Part shown: piece after piece, positions 52,047 through 61,575 of the stretch
Numbering within the stretch: the stretch's first letter is position 1
Layout of the letters: every line of letters begins with the position of its first letter
Source of the DNA: Streptomyces lincolnensis
Lineage (GTDB): Bacteria; Actinomycetota; Actinomycetes; Streptomycetales; Streptomycetaceae
Assembly: GCF_021173675.1 (NCBI RefSeq)
Contig: NZ_JAIHON010000019.1
Location: forward strand, 1-64,000
Direction of reading: 5' to 3'
DNA: 64,000 bases
The notes under the pieces: generated by a model
The model's input: the letters and a program-made list of their open reading frames with translations, nothing else
Database searches by the model: none
Told to the model about the DNA's origin: nothing
Made by a program: the position numbers and the translations under genes

Positions 52047-52626
52047 CGGGCGTCACGACCTGGGTCGGCGGGTGGCCGGGAGCCGCGGGGGCCGGTGCGG
52101 CGGTGCGCGGGCCGTCGTCGCGGCCGGGATCCGCGGTGGCGCGGGGTGCCTCGTCGGTGGCGTAGGTGCTCAGCCGGGTGCCGTCCGCGTACACCCAGCG
52201 GGCCTGGTCGGTGTCGTAGAGCCACAGGGACTCCCCGTCCACGACGACACCGATCCGCAGGCCCCGGGTGCGGACGTGGAAGGCCTCGCCCTCCAGGGTG
52301 CCGGTCATGAGTTGCTCGACCGCGGCCCGGTAGCGGGCCAGGGTCTGTTCGGTGCGGACGAGCAGGGGGCGGGGGTCGGCGGCGTGGGTGAGAGGGGCGC
52401 CGGTGAGCGGCGGGTCCTGGGGGACGGTGACCAGGTGGCGGCCGTCGACCCAGGCGGACCAGCCGTTGGCGCACAGGACACGGGCCCAGTCGCCGAGCCG
52501 CTCGACGAGCTGGACCGGCAGCAGGGCGTCGAGGGGGACGGTGGGCCGGGCGGGGTCGGGCGCCTCCCAGGCGGGCATGCCGTGCTGGGGGACGACGTGG
52601 GTGGGCCGGAAGCCGGGGGTCGTCAT
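52036..52626 (-). CDS. hypothetical protein with SH3-like N-terminus
   Basis: 196 residues from ATG 52626, 7 bp after the ABC transporter stop. Residues about 5-70 (HGMPAWEAPDPARPTVPLDALLPVQLVERLGDWARVLCANGWSAWVDGRHL) look like an SH3-type barrel. A middle region (TLARYRAAVEQLMTGTLEGEAFHVRTRGLRIGVVVDGESLWLYD) may form a second small domain; the C-terminus is Pro/Ala-rich. No catalytic motif or signal peptide. It is squeezed between the transporter and kinase genes and is probably part of that module. Confidence 0.8.
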   Translation of the reverse strand: MTTPGFRPTHVVPQHGMPAWEAPDPARPTVPLDALLPVQLVERLGDWARVLCANGWSAWVDGRHLVTVPQDPPLTGAPLTHAADPRPLLVRTEQTLARYRAAVEQLMTGTLEGEAFHVRTRGLRIGVVVDGESLWLYDTDQARWVYADGTRLSTYATDEAPRATADPGRDDGPRTAAPAPAAPGHPPTQVVTPDGA

Positions 52627-52633
52627 CGCGGCC

Positions 52634-54973
52634 CTACTTCCGCATCACGGCGGGCTCGTGCCGGCGCAGCAGCCGGGCGACGACGTAGCCGAAGACCGCC
52701 GAGAGCACGATCAGCATGGCGATGTTCAGCAGCCACACCCCGGCCGAGTGCCGGAAGAGGGGATCGCCGGTCAGTTCGCCGGGGACGATCCGGGCCAGGC
52801 CGATGGTGCCGGCCATCGCGCCGAGCGCCCACCGCGAGGGCACCAGCCAGGACAGCTGCTCAAGACCCGGCACGCCGTCGAGCTTCAACAGGGCGCCGCA
52901 GAACACCACTTGGACGATGGCGAGGAGCACCAGCAGCGGCATCGTCACCTCCTCCTTGCGCACCAGCGCGGAGACCAGCAGGCCGAGCATCATCGCCGTG
53001 AACGCCAGCAGGGCGACGCCGACGGTGATCTCGGCAAGGGGCGGCATCACCACGCCCTCGCCGCCGGGCGCGTTGAGATCGACGCCCAGGAGCGCGACCA
53101 GGGTGAGCACCACGGCCTGCACCACGGTGATCGTGCCGAGGACCACGACCTTGGACATCAGGTACGCCGATCTGGACAGCCCGACGGCCCGTTCACGCCG
53201 GTAGATCACCCGTTCCTTGACCAGTTCGCGTACGGCGTTGGCCGCGCCGGTGAGGACTCCGCCGACGCACAGGATGAGCAGCGCGTTCATCGCCGTCTCC
53301 TGGGTCAGCCTGCTGCCGGCCAGGGCGCGGGCCATGGCGCCCATCACGAACGGCAGTGCGATCATGATGGCGAGGAAGGTGCGGTCGGCGCTCAGCGCGG
53401 CCGCGTACCTCCGGACCAGCGTGCGGAGCTGGGCGGAGCGGCTGCGGGGGCGGGCCGGGGGTGTGATGACCACCGGTCCCTCGCGCGGCCGGCGGGGCTG
53501 GGCGGTGGCGTCCTGGACGTAGCGGCGGCGGGCGGCGGAGGTGTGGAACTCCCCCGCCCAGTCCCGGTCGCGGTCCCGTTCGAAGGCCTCGAAGGCCTCC
53601 GGCCACTCGGTGAAGCCGAAGTAGGACAGGGCGTCCTCGGGCGGTCCGTAGTAGGCGATCCGCCCGCCGGGGGCGAGGACCAGGAGCCGGTCGCAGACGT
53701 CGAGGCTCATGACGCTGTGGGTGACGACGATGACCGTGCGGCCGTCGTCGGCGAGGCCGCGCAGCATGTGCATCACCGAGCGGTCCATGCCGGGGTCCAG
53801 GCCGGAGGTCGGCTCGTCGAGGAAGAGCAGGGACGGTTTCGTCAGCAGCTCCAGGGCCACGCTGACCCGCTTGCGCTGTCCGCCCGACAGGCTGTGCACG
53901 GGCTGTCCGGCGCGCTGCTCCAGGCCGAGTTCCCCGATCACCTCGTCGACCCTGGCCCGGCGCTCGGCCTTGGCGGTGTCCTGCGGGAAGCGCAGTTCGG
54001 CGGCGTAGGACAGGGCGCTGCGGACGGTCAGCTGGGCGTGCAGGATGTCGTCCTGGGGGACCAGGCCGATGCGCTGGCGCAGCTCGGCGTAGTCGCGGTA
54101 GAGGTCGCGGCCGTCGTAGAGGACCGTGCCGTGGTCGGCGGGGCGCTGGCCGGTGAGGGCGTTGAGGAGCGTGGACTTGCCCGCGCCGCTCGGGCCGACG
54201 ACCGCGAGCAGGCACTTCTCCCCCACCGGGAACGACACACCGTCGAGCAGCGTCTTGCGGCCGTGGTCGACGGCGACGGTGAGGTCCTGCACGTCGAGGG
54301 AGACCTCGCCGGTGTCGACGTACTCCTGCAGCTGGTCGCCGACCAGGCTGAACGCGGAGTGGCCGATGCCGACGATGTCGCCGGGGCCGACCGGGGCGCG
54401 GGTGACGGACAGGCCGTTGAGGAAGGTGCCGTTGTGGCTGCCGAGGTCGACGATCTCGTACGTCCCGTCGGGCAGGGCGCGCAGTTCCGCGTGCCGGCGG
54501 GAGACCACCAGGTCGTCGATGACCAGGTCGTTGTCGTCGGCCCGGCCGATGCGGACGGTCCGGGTGGGCAGCGGGCGTACGGTCGTGGGCTGCCGGAAGG
54601 TACCGGTCAGGCCGGGCATCGAGACCGCCGAGGGGCGTTCCGGGGCCGGGGGCGGGAGGTTCGCCAGGACGGCGCACGGGCCGTCGGCGGGGCTGCCGAA
54701 GCGGATCACGCTGCCGGGTCCGACGTCCCACTCGTGGACGCGGCGGCCGTCGGCGTAGGTGCCGTTGGTGCTGTTCTCGTCCTCCAGCGTCCAGTGGTCG
54801 GCCTCGGGTCGCAGCACCGCGTGGTGCCACGAGACCCGGACATCGTCGATGACGATGTCGCTCGAGGGGTCGCGCCCCACGTGGTAGTCGTGGCCCGGGC
54901 TCATCACCGTGGAGCCGGAATCGGTCTCCAGGACGAGTTCGGGCGCCGTGGGTGCGACCGGCCGCTCCGCCAT
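52634..54973 (-). CDS. ABC transporter with two N-terminal FHA domains
   Basis: 779 residues from ATG 54973. Two forkhead-associated domains, residues about 10-100 (HVGRDPSSDIVIDDVRVSWHHAVL...ENSTNGTY) and 140-230 (RIGRADDNDLVIDDLVVSRRHAEL...GSHNGTFLNG), bind phosphothreonine. The ATPase (about 240-460) has Walker A GPSGAGKST, signature SLSGGQRKR and Walker B LLFLDEPTSGLD. An ABC-2 membrane half with six helices follows. Same architecture as mycobacterial Rv1747, exporter of phosphatidylinositol mannosides controlled by PknF. The downstream kinase gene fits a matching circuit. Confidence 0.92.
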   Translation of the reverse strand: MAERPVAPTAPELVLETDSGSTVMSPGHDYHVGRDPSSDIVIDDVRVSWHHAVLRPEADHWTLEDENSTNGTYADGRRVHEWDVGPGSVIRFGSPADGPCAVLANLPPPAPERPSAVSMPGLTGTFRQPTTVRPLPTRTVRIGRADDNDLVIDDLVVSRRHAELRALPDGTYEIVDLGSHNGTFLNGLSVTRAPVGPGDIVGIGHSAFSLVGDQLQEYVDTGEVSLDVQDLTVAVDHGRKTLLDGVSFPVGEKCLLAVVGPSGAGKSTLLNALTGQRPADHGTVLYDGRDLYRDYAELRQRIGLVPQDDILHAQLTVRSALSYAAELRFPQDTAKAERRARVDEVIGELGLEQRAGQPVHSLSGGQRKRVSVALELLTKPSLLFLDEPTSGLDPGMDRSVMHMLRGLADDGRTVIVVTHSVMSLDVCDRLLVLAPGGRIAYYGPPEDALSYFGFTEWPEAFEAFERDRDRDWAGEFHTSAARRRYVQDATAQPRRPREGPVVITPPARPRSRSAQLRTLVRRYAAALSADRTFLAIMIALPFVMGAMARALAGSRLTQETAMNALLILCVGGVLTGAANAVRELVKERVIYRRERAVGLSRSAYLMSKVVVLGTITVVQAVVLTLVALLGVDLNAPGGEGVVMPPLAEITVGVALLAFTAMMLGLLVSALVRKEEVTMPLLVLLAIVQVVFCGALLKLDGVPGLEQLSWLVPSRWALGAMAGTIGLARIVPGELTGDPLFRHSAGVWLLNIAMLIVLSAVFGYVVARLLRRHEPAVMRK

Positions 54974-55029
54974 GCCAGAATTCTACCGATTAGTCCATAT
55001 GTGCGCCTGGTGCGGCGCTTCCGAACCGG

Positions 55030-55440
55030 TCAGGCGACGGGGGTGAAGAGGGCCGAGGCCATCCGCTGCATCCGCAGCGCGTCCACGGACTCGGCCAACA
55101 GCTCGTACTCGGTGGTGTCGTCGCACGCGGCGATCCGCACCAGCCGACCGGCGGCCAACTCGTCGGCCACCAGCTCCTGTTGGGCCATGTCGGCGCACCA
55201 GACGCGCAGTACGGCGGGCACGTCGAGCACGGTGTCGGCCACCGGGACGAGGGCTCCGGCCGGGTAGTGCGGAGCCTCGGGCAGGGGGTCCAGGCGGTCG
55301 GCGATCCACGAGGCCCGGTCACGCAGCCACCACAGGGCGAGGGCGAGGGTCGGGGCCCGGTACGTGCCGAGGGGGACACCGATGCGCCGGCCGTCGCAGG
55401 TGCCGTACCCCGTGACGTGGCATAAGAACTCGTCGTGCAC
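55030..55440 (-). CDS. hypothetical protein
   Basis: 136 residues from GTG 55440, which has GGGGGAG at about 7 nt. An in-frame ATG at 55521 would add an Arg/Ala/Pro-rich 27-residue segment not typical of a folded start. The protein looks globular and mainly helical (WWLRDRASWIADRLDPLPEAPHYPAG, DMAQQELVADELAAGRLVRIAACDDTTEYELLAESVDALRMQRMASALF). No known family or membrane segment. It is upstream of and codirectional with the FHA-ABC gene (56-bp gap), so might be the first gene of that operon. Confidence 0.65.
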   Translation of the reverse strand: MHDEFLCHVTGYGTCDGRRIGVPLGTYRAPTLALALWWLRDRASWIADRLDPLPEAPHYPAGALVPVADTVLDVPAVLRVWCADMAQQELVADELAAGRLVRIAACDDTTEYELLAESVDALRMQRMASALFTPVA

Positions 55441-55796
55441 GATCCACTCCCCCGTTGCTCCGCCGGCCGGTCGGCCGGGCCTCGCTTTCGGTGCGGCTCG
55501 TCTGCTGTGCGCGCGGCTCATGCGCTGTGGGTGACGGAGCCTTCGCCGGCAGTGAAGGCCCTAGCAGACGAGTATGTTCACTACTGAAACACTGTCACCA
55601 CATCTTTCCGGCCAGTCTCCTGGCATATTCACCACCAGGCTTGGCCGAAAAATGGCGAGAGCATGTCACCACCGTCATTACCTGAGCGGTAATCGACCGT
55701 CCGGGGCGCCGCGGGCATGGTTGCGGTACCGGGTCGCCAAAAGCACGGATCCGGGGTCCGACCAGCAGTTGTGTCCTCGATGGAGGTTGATCGCCC
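55441..55796. other. intergenic region with inverted repeats
   Basis: 356 bp between divergent genes, clearly less GC-rich over about 55560-55700. ATTACC-TGAGC-GGTAAT at 55677-55693 is a perfect 6-bp inverted repeat. An imperfect larger one runs from GGCCAG (about 55610) to TTGGCC (about 55650) with inner CCTGG/CCAGG pairs. Likely promoter or operator DNA for both neighbours, or a small RNA; no coding signal. Confidence 0.5.
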
Positions 55797-56183
55797 ATGC
55801 CCGCGAACACCGATCGTTACGACAGTGCCGTCGCCCGCTACTTCGAGGCGTGGAACGCCCGGGAGCCCCAGGCGCGGGCCAAGGCGGTCGCGGCGGCCTG
55901 GACCATGGACGGCACCTACACCGACCCCCTGGCCGACGTCACCGGCCATGACGGGCTCGCCGCCGTGATCGCCGCCGCTCACGAGCAGTTCCCGGGCTTC
56001 GTCTTCCGGCTCGCCGGCCGGGTCGACGGCCACCACGACACGGCCCGCTTCTCCTGGGAACTGGTGAACGAAACCGACGGATCGGCGCCGGTGGCCGGCT
56101 CCGACGTGATCACGCTGGACGCGGACGGCCGGATCGTGACCGTGCTCGGCTTCCTGGACCGGGTCCCGGCCGGGGCCGCCTGA
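55797..56183 (+). CDS. SnoaL/NTF2-like protein
   Basis: 128 residues from ATG 55797 with GGAGG at about 9 nt. Small NTF2-like fold: ARYFEAWNAREPQARAKAVAAAWTMDGTYTDPLADVTGHDGLAAVIAAAHEQFPGF, VDGHHDTARFSWELVNETDGSAPVAGSDVITLDADGRI. Typical of uncharacterised polyketide-cyclase-like proteins. Followed by a DUF1905 gene 77 bp downstream on the same strand. Confidence 0.88.
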   Translation: MPANTDRYDSAVARYFEAWNAREPQARAKAVAAAWTMDGTYTDPLADVTGHDGLAAVIAAAHEQFPGFVFRLAGRVDGHHDTARFSWELVNETDGSAPVAGSDVITLDADGRIVTVLGFLDRVPAGAA

Positions 56184-56260
56184 GCGGTGGGGCCCGGCGA
56201 TGAGTTCCGCCGCTCGCGGCGGTCTCTTGAGCAGGGGGACCACCACGAGCGGAGGACGTC

Positions 56261-56563
56261 ATGGCTACGACCGGAGAACAGCACGCGCCCGGAGAAGTGG
56301 ACGCGGAGTTCACCGCGGTCCTGAGCAAGAACGAAGGCAAGGGCGGCTGGACCTGTGTCCGCTGGCCGGCCTCCGTGGAGTACTTCGGCACCCGGGGACT
56401 GGTCAAGGTCCGCGGGACGATCGACGGGCACCCCTTCCAGAGCTCCTTCATGGCTCTCGGAGACGGCACCCACATGCTGCCGGTGAAGGCGGAGGTGCGC
56501 CGGGCCATCGGCAAGGAGGCCGGCGACGAGGTGACCGTGCGGCTCCAGGAGCGGATCGGCTGA
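56261..56563 (+). CDS. DUF1905 domain protein
   Basis: 100 residues from ATG 56261 with a GGAGG upstream. The DUF1905 beta fold is evident: EFTAVLSKNEGKGGWTCVRWPASVEYFGTRGLVKVRGTIDGHPFQSSFMALGDGTHMLPVKAEVRRAIGKEAGDEVTVRLQER. It often occurs fused to YdeI-like domains; here it stands alone. Function unknown. Ends 3 bp before a perfect hairpin. Confidence 0.9.
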   Translation: MATTGEQHAPGEVDAEFTAVLSKNEGKGGWTCVRWPASVEYFGTRGLVKVRGTIDGHPFQSSFMALGDGTHMLPVKAEVRRAIGKEAGDEVTVRLQERIG

Positions 56564-56566
56564 CGC

Positions 56567-56613
56567 ACCGCGGCGGGGCCGCCGAGCGCAGTGCTCGGCG
56601 GCCCCGCCGCGGT
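56567..56613. terminator. bidirectional 21-bp perfect hairpin
   Basis: Arms 56567-56587 and 56593-56613 are perfect complements (GC-rich, starting ACCGCGGCGGGG), loop GCAGT. It lies between the convergent DUF1905 and aldo/keto reductase genes and should end both transcripts. No U tract, common for Streptomyces. Confidence 0.88.
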
Positions 56614-56641
56614 CGTCCGTGGGCCGGGGAGCCCCCGTGGA

Positions 56642-57637
<996 letters not shown>

Positions 57638-57719
57638 CGCGACTCCAGAGGGGTTGACACGATTGGTGCCCACTCTTTCGCGACCTGGGGGCATTGGTCC
57701 AACAGAAGAATCCGATGGA

Positions 57720-57742
57720 ATTGAGCGGATAAGCTTCTCAAT
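57720..57742. promoter_or_regulatory. LysR-type T-N11-A operator
   Basis: ATTGAG (57720-57725) and CTCAAT (57737-57742) are perfect inverted halves 11 nt apart, the classical LysR geometry. The site abuts the LysR ATG (57744) and faces the divergent aldo/keto reductase, fitting autoregulation plus control of the reductase. Confidence 0.75.
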
Positions 57743-57743
57743 C

Positions 57744-58631
57744 ATGGAACTGCGCCATCTTCAGCACTTCGTGGCGGTCGCCGAGGACCAGCACTTCACC
57801 CGGGCCGCCGAGCGGCTGATGGTGTCCCAGTCCGGTCTGTCCGCCTCCATCCGGGCCTTGGAGCGGGAGCTCCAGACGCCCCTGTTCGTACGGACCACCC
57901 GCCGGGTGACGCTCACCCCGGCCGGCCGGGCCCTGCTGACCGAGGCGGAACGGATCCTCGCACAGGTGCGCTCGGCCCACGAGGCGGTGGCCGCGGTGCA
58001 GGGGGTGCTGCGGGGCATGCTCGCCGTCGGGTCCGAGCAGTGCATCGCCGGGGTGCACGTGGCGGGGCTGCTGGCCGCGTTCCGGCGACAGCACCCCGAC
58101 GTGGAGATCTGTCTGCGGCAGGCGGGCTCGGGCGCGCTCGCGGAGGAGGTCGCGGCCGGCCGCCTCGACCTGGCCTTCGCCGTGCGGGGGGCCCGGGAGA
58201 ACGCCGACCAGCTGCGCGCCGTACCGCTGAGCAGCGAGCCGATGACCGTGCTGTGCCATCCCAGCCACCGGCTCGCGGCGGCCGGGGCCGCCGTGACGCC
58301 CGAGGACCTGGGCGACGAGGTGTTCGTCGACTTCCACCCCGACTGGGGGCCGCGCCGCACCACGGACGCCGCCTTCGCCGTGGCGGGCGTGCACCGCGGT
58401 GTGGCCCTGGAGGTCAACGACGTGCACAGTCTGCTGGACCTGGTGGACGAGAACCTCGGCATCGCCGTCGTACCGCGGCACTTCAGGGACAAGCGGCGGT
58501 CGCTGACCGCCCTCCCGGTCAAGGGCACCGGCGAGACCGTGTACGAGACGGTCGCCCTGCTGCCGCCCGCCCAGGCCACCAGCCCGGCGGCGCGGGCGCT
58601 CATGGCGCTTCTGGAGACGGAGGGCGCATAA
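57744..58631 (+). CDS. LysR-family transcriptional regulator
   Basis: 295 residues from ATG 57744 (MELRHLQHFVAVAED). The N-terminal winged helix is typical: FTRAAERLMVSQSGLSASIRALERELQTPLFVRTTRRVTLTPAG. The C-terminal effector domain (GMLAVGSEQCIAGVHVAGLLAAFRRQHPDVEI onward) has the usual two-lobed periplasmic-binding fold. It probably controls the divergent aldo/keto reductase via the T-N11-A box directly before its own start. Effector unknown. Confidence 0.92.
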   Translation: MELRHLQHFVAVAEDQHFTRAAERLMVSQSGLSASIRALERELQTPLFVRTTRRVTLTPAGRALLTEAERILAQVRSAHEAVAAVQGVLRGMLAVGSEQCIAGVHVAGLLAAFRRQHPDVEICLRQAGSGALAEEVAAGRLDLAFAVRGARENADQLRAVPLSSEPMTVLCHPSHRLAAAGAAVTPEDLGDEVFVDFHPDWGPRRTTDAAFAVAGVHRGVALEVNDVHSLLDLVDENLGIAVVPRHFRDKRRSLTALPVKGTGETVYETVALLPPAQATSPAARALMALLETEGA

Positions 58632-58659
58632 CCGGCCCGGATGCGCGAAGGTGGGGTGC

Positions 58660-59169
58660 ATGCATGCCAAGGACATCCTCATCGACGCGTACAACCGCAT
58701 CCAGGAAGAGGTCCACGCCACCGTCGAGGGCCTGGACCCCGACGGCCTCAACGCCCGGCCCGAGAGCGACGCCAACTCCATCGCCTGGCTGGTCTGGCAC
58801 CTCACCCGGATCCAGGACGACCACGTGGCCGACGCCTCCGGGCTCGACCAGGTGTGGCTGTCCCAGGGCTGGGAGAAGCGCTTCGGCCTCGACCTGCCCG
58901 CCCGGGACACCGGCTACGGACACACCGCGGCGCAGGTCGCCAAGGTGCGGGTCGACTCCGGGGACCTGCTGACCGGGTACTACGACGCGGTGCACGAGCA
59001 GACCCTCGGGTATCTGCGCGGGCTGACCGCGAAGGACTACGAGCGCATCGTCGACGAGGGCTGGGATCCGCCGGTCAGCCTCGGCGTCCGGCTGGTCAGC
59101 GTCCTGTCCGACGATCTTGAGCACATCGGACAGGCCGCCTATGTCCGGGGGCTGCTTCAGAGCGCGTAG
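58660..59169 (+). CDS. DinB/DUF664 family protein (possible mycothiol-dependent enzyme)
   Basis: 169 residues from ATG 58660 with AAGGTGGGG upstream. A DinB four-helix bundle: ILIDAYNRIQEEVHATVEGLD, NSIAWLVWHLTRIQDDHVAD (first metal His), and LVSVLSDDLEHIGQAAYVRGLL (second His). In actinobacteria such proteins are candidate mycothiol S-transferases. Its 3' end overlaps the convergent adenosine deaminase by 13 bp. Confidence 0.87.
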   Translation: MHAKDILIDAYNRIQEEVHATVEGLDPDGLNARPESDANSIAWLVWHLTRIQDDHVADASGLDQVWLSQGWEKRFGLDLPARDTGYGHTAAQVAKVRVDSGDLLTGYYDAVHEQTLGYLRGLTAKDYERIVDEGWDPPVSLGVRLVSVLSDDLEHIGQAAYVRGLLQSA

Positions 59170-60230
59170 CCCGGCAGGACGACGTCCTTGATGAGGGCCT
59201 TGCGCTCGTCGTACGGGAGGAAGGCGCTCTTGAGGGCGTTCACCGTGACCGTGCGCAGGTCCTCGACGGTCCAGCCCGCCTCCTGAACCAGCAGGGACAT
59301 CTCCCGGGTCATCGTGGTGCCCGACACCAGCCGGTTGTCGGTGTTGAGGGTGACCCGGAAGCCCAGGTCCTTCAGGGCGGTGATCGGGTGCTCGGCGATC
59401 GAAGTGGCCGCACCCGTCTGGAGGTTGGAGGTCGGGCACATCTCCAGCGCGACACGGTGGTCGCGCACCCAGCCCGCCAGCCGGCCGAGCTTGCCCGCCG
59501 CGAGGTCGGGGATGTCCTCGGTGATGCGGACCCCGTGGCCGATGCGCTGGGCGCCGCACACCTGGAGGGCCTGGTGGATGCTGGGCAGACCGTGCGCCTC
59601 GCCGGCGTGGATGGTGAACGGCACGTTCTCGCGGCGCAGGTGCTCGAAGGCGGCGAGGTGGTCGGCGGGCGGGAAGCCGTCCTCGGCGCCGGCGATGTCG
59701 AAGCCGACGACACCGGCGTCGCGGAAGGCGACGGCGAGGTCGGCGGCCTCGCGCACCCGGTCGAACATCCGCATGCCGCACAGCAGGGTGCCGACCCGGA
59801 CCGGGGTGCCCGCGGCCGCCGCCTTCGCCATACCGGCGGCGAGGCCCTCCTGCACGGTCTCCACGACCTCGCTCATGGTCAGCCCGCCCCGGGTGTTCAG
59901 CTCGGGGGCGTAGCGCACCTCGCCGTAGACGACACCGTCGGCGGCCAGGTCCAGGACGTACTCCTCGGCCGCGCGCAGCAGGCCCTCGCGGGTCTGCAGC
60001 ACGGCGAGGGTGTGCTCGAAGGTGGCTATGTAGCGCACCAGGTCGCCGGAGTTCGCGGCCTCCACGTACCAGGCGGCGAGCTCGTCCGGGTCGGTGGTGG
60101 GCAGGGGGTGGCCGACCGCGTCCGCGAGGTCCACCAGGGTGGCGGGGCGCAGACCGCCGTCGAGGTGGTCGTGCAGGACGGCCTTGGGGAGGCGGCGGAT
60201 CACATCGGCGTCTACGCGCGTAGCAGTCAT
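59157..60230 (-). CDS. add: adenosine deaminase
   Basis: 357 residues from ATG 60230. Zinc aminohydrolase: HDHLDGGLRP (HxH), substrate-binding FDIAGAEDGFPP, FTIHAGEAHG, HGVRITED and LNTDNRLVSGTTM with the catalytic Asp. Deaminates adenosine to inosine in purine salvage. Complete length and all ligands present. Downstream of it is the VOC gene on the same strand upstream (41-bp gap), possibly cotranscribed. Confidence 0.93.
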   Translation of the reverse strand: MTATRVDADVIRRLPKAVLHDHLDGGLRPATLVDLADAVGHPLPTTDPDELAAWYVEAANSGDLVRYIATFEHTLAVLQTREGLLRAAEEYVLDLAADGVVYGEVRYAPELNTRGGLTMSEVVETVQEGLAAGMAKAAAAGTPVRVGTLLCGMRMFDRVREAADLAVAFRDAGVVGFDIAGAEDGFPPADHLAAFEHLRRENVPFTIHAGEAHGLPSIHQALQVCGAQRIGHGVRITEDIPDLAAGKLGRLAGWVRDHRVALEMCPTSNLQTGAATSIAEHPITALKDLGFRVTLNTDNRLVSGTTMTREMSLLVQEAGWTVEDLRTVTVNALKSAFLPYDERKALIKDVVLPGYAL

Positions 60231-60271
60231 GGGTGGAGCTTTCCTTGGACGGGTGGTTCGGAGCGGGAGGG

Positions 60272-60664
60272 TCAGTCTGCGGGCTGGAGCAGGTCCCAGC
60301 GGTTGCCGTACAGGTCCTGGAAGACGGCGACCGAGCCGTAGGGCTCGTGACGGGGCTCCTCCAGGAAGGTCACACCGGCGGCGAGCATGCGGGCGTGGTC
60401 GCGGGCGAAGTCGTCGGTGTGCAGGAAGAAGCCGACGCGCCCGCCGGTCTGGTCGCCGACGCGGGTCCGCTGGTCCTCGTCCTTGGCGCGGGCCAGCAGC
60501 AGGTCGGTGCCGGCCCGACGGGCGTCCGGGCGGACCACGACCCAGCGGGAGCCGTCGGGGCGCGGGGCATCCTCGACCAGGTGGAAACCGAGGGCTTCGG
60601 TGTAGAAGCGGATCGCCTCGTCGTAGTCGTCGACGACAAGGGTGACCAGGGCGAGGCGTCTCAT
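60272..60664 (-). CDS. VOC family (glyoxalase-fold) protein
   Basis: 130 residues from ATG 60664 with AAAGG about 5 nt upstream. Single VOC domain: LVTLVVDDYDEAIRFYTEALGFHLVEDAPRPDGSRWVVVRP, GGRVGFFLHTDDFARDHARMLAAGV, and a C-terminal GSVAVFQDLYGNRWDLLQP with a metal-ligand-type pattern. Likely glyoxalase- or dioxygenase-like; substrate unknown. Immediately upstream of adenosine deaminase. Confidence 0.9.
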   Translation of the reverse strand: MRRLALVTLVVDDYDEAIRFYTEALGFHLVEDAPRPDGSRWVVVRPDARRAGTDLLLARAKDEDQRTRVGDQTGGRVGFFLHTDDFARDHARMLAAGVTFLEEPRHEPYGSVAVFQDLYGNRWDLLQPAD

Positions 60665-60854
60665 CGAAACCTTTCGGACCGGGTGGTTGACGGGAGAGGT
60701 TATACGTAAAACTTCGGGGGCGCCAGTCCGGGGCGGGAGGTGTCCTCGGGGGTGCCGTCGGCGGCGCGCGCGGGGCGTGACAGGGTGGTGATCACTGCCG
60801 GGGTCCCGGCCCCGGCGCACCCATCACCGGACTGCCGCACAGGAGTCGAGCGCC

Positions 60855-61562
60855 ATGACCGAACGGCCGAAGTCGACCGGAGCCCCCGCCCACCAGAACG
60901 TCACCTTCCCCAGCGGCGGAACCACCGCCCACGGCTATCTGGCGCTGCCGCCCTCGGGACGCGGTCCGGGTGTCATCGTCATCCAGGAGTGGTGGGGTCT
61001 GACCGACCACATCGCCGACGTCGCCGACCGGCTCGCGCGGGAGGGCTTCGTCGCCCTCGCCCCCGACCTCTACGGCGGCAACGTGGCCCACGAGAGCCAG
61101 GAGGCCCTGCGGATGATGCGGGACCTGCCGGTGGCCCGCGGGGTCGAGCTGCTCTCCGGCGCCGTCGACCATCTGCTGTCGCTGCCCGAGGTCACCTCGG
61201 AGACCGTCGGCGCGGTGGGCTTCTGCATGGGCGGCGGCTTCGTCCTGTACCTCGCCGCGGCCGACCCCCGGGTGAGCGCCGCCGTGCCCTTCTACGGCGT
61301 GATCCAGGGCGAGGCGCCCGACTTCTCGGGGCTGAAGGCCCAGGTCCTGGGGCACTTCGGCGAGCTCGACCAGAGCATCCCGAAGGAGACCGTGGAGCAG
61401 CTGGCCGAGACGATCGAGCGGCAGTCGGGCATCGCCCCGGACTTCCGCCTCTACCCGGCCGACCACGCCTTCTTCAACGACGGCCGCCCGGTCTACCACG
61501 CCGAGTCGGCCGCCCGCGCCTGGGAGAGCACCGTGCCCTTCCTGCGCGAGCGGCTGGCCTGA
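60855..61562 (+). CDS. dienelactone hydrolase family protein
   Basis: 235 residues from ATG 60855. Alpha/beta hydrolase of the DLH type: GVIVIQEWWGLTDHIADVADRLAREGF (oxyanion Glu), nucleophile Cys in VGFCMGGGF, and Asp/His later (GHFGELDQSIP, YPADHAFFND). Cleaves dienelactones or related esters; many DLH-like proteins act on other lactones. Convergent with the maltokinase-cap-like gene (14-bp gap). Confidence 0.93.
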   Translation: MTERPKSTGAPAHQNVTFPSGGTTAHGYLALPPSGRGPGVIVIQEWWGLTDHIADVADRLAREGFVALAPDLYGGNVAHESQEALRMMRDLPVARGVELLSGAVDHLLSLPEVTSETVGAVGFCMGGGFVLYLAAADPRVSAAVPFYGVIQGEAPDFSGLKAQVLGHFGELDQSIPKETVEQLAETIERQSGIAPDFRLYPADHAFFNDGRPVYHAESAARAWESTVPFLRERLA

Positions 61563-61575
61563 ACCGTCCCTGGGC

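Noticed and set aside
53193..54830. 545-codon minus-strand frame overlapping the FHA-ABC gene in another phase
   Set aside because: Arg/Pro/Gly-rich out-of-phase reading of the transporter.
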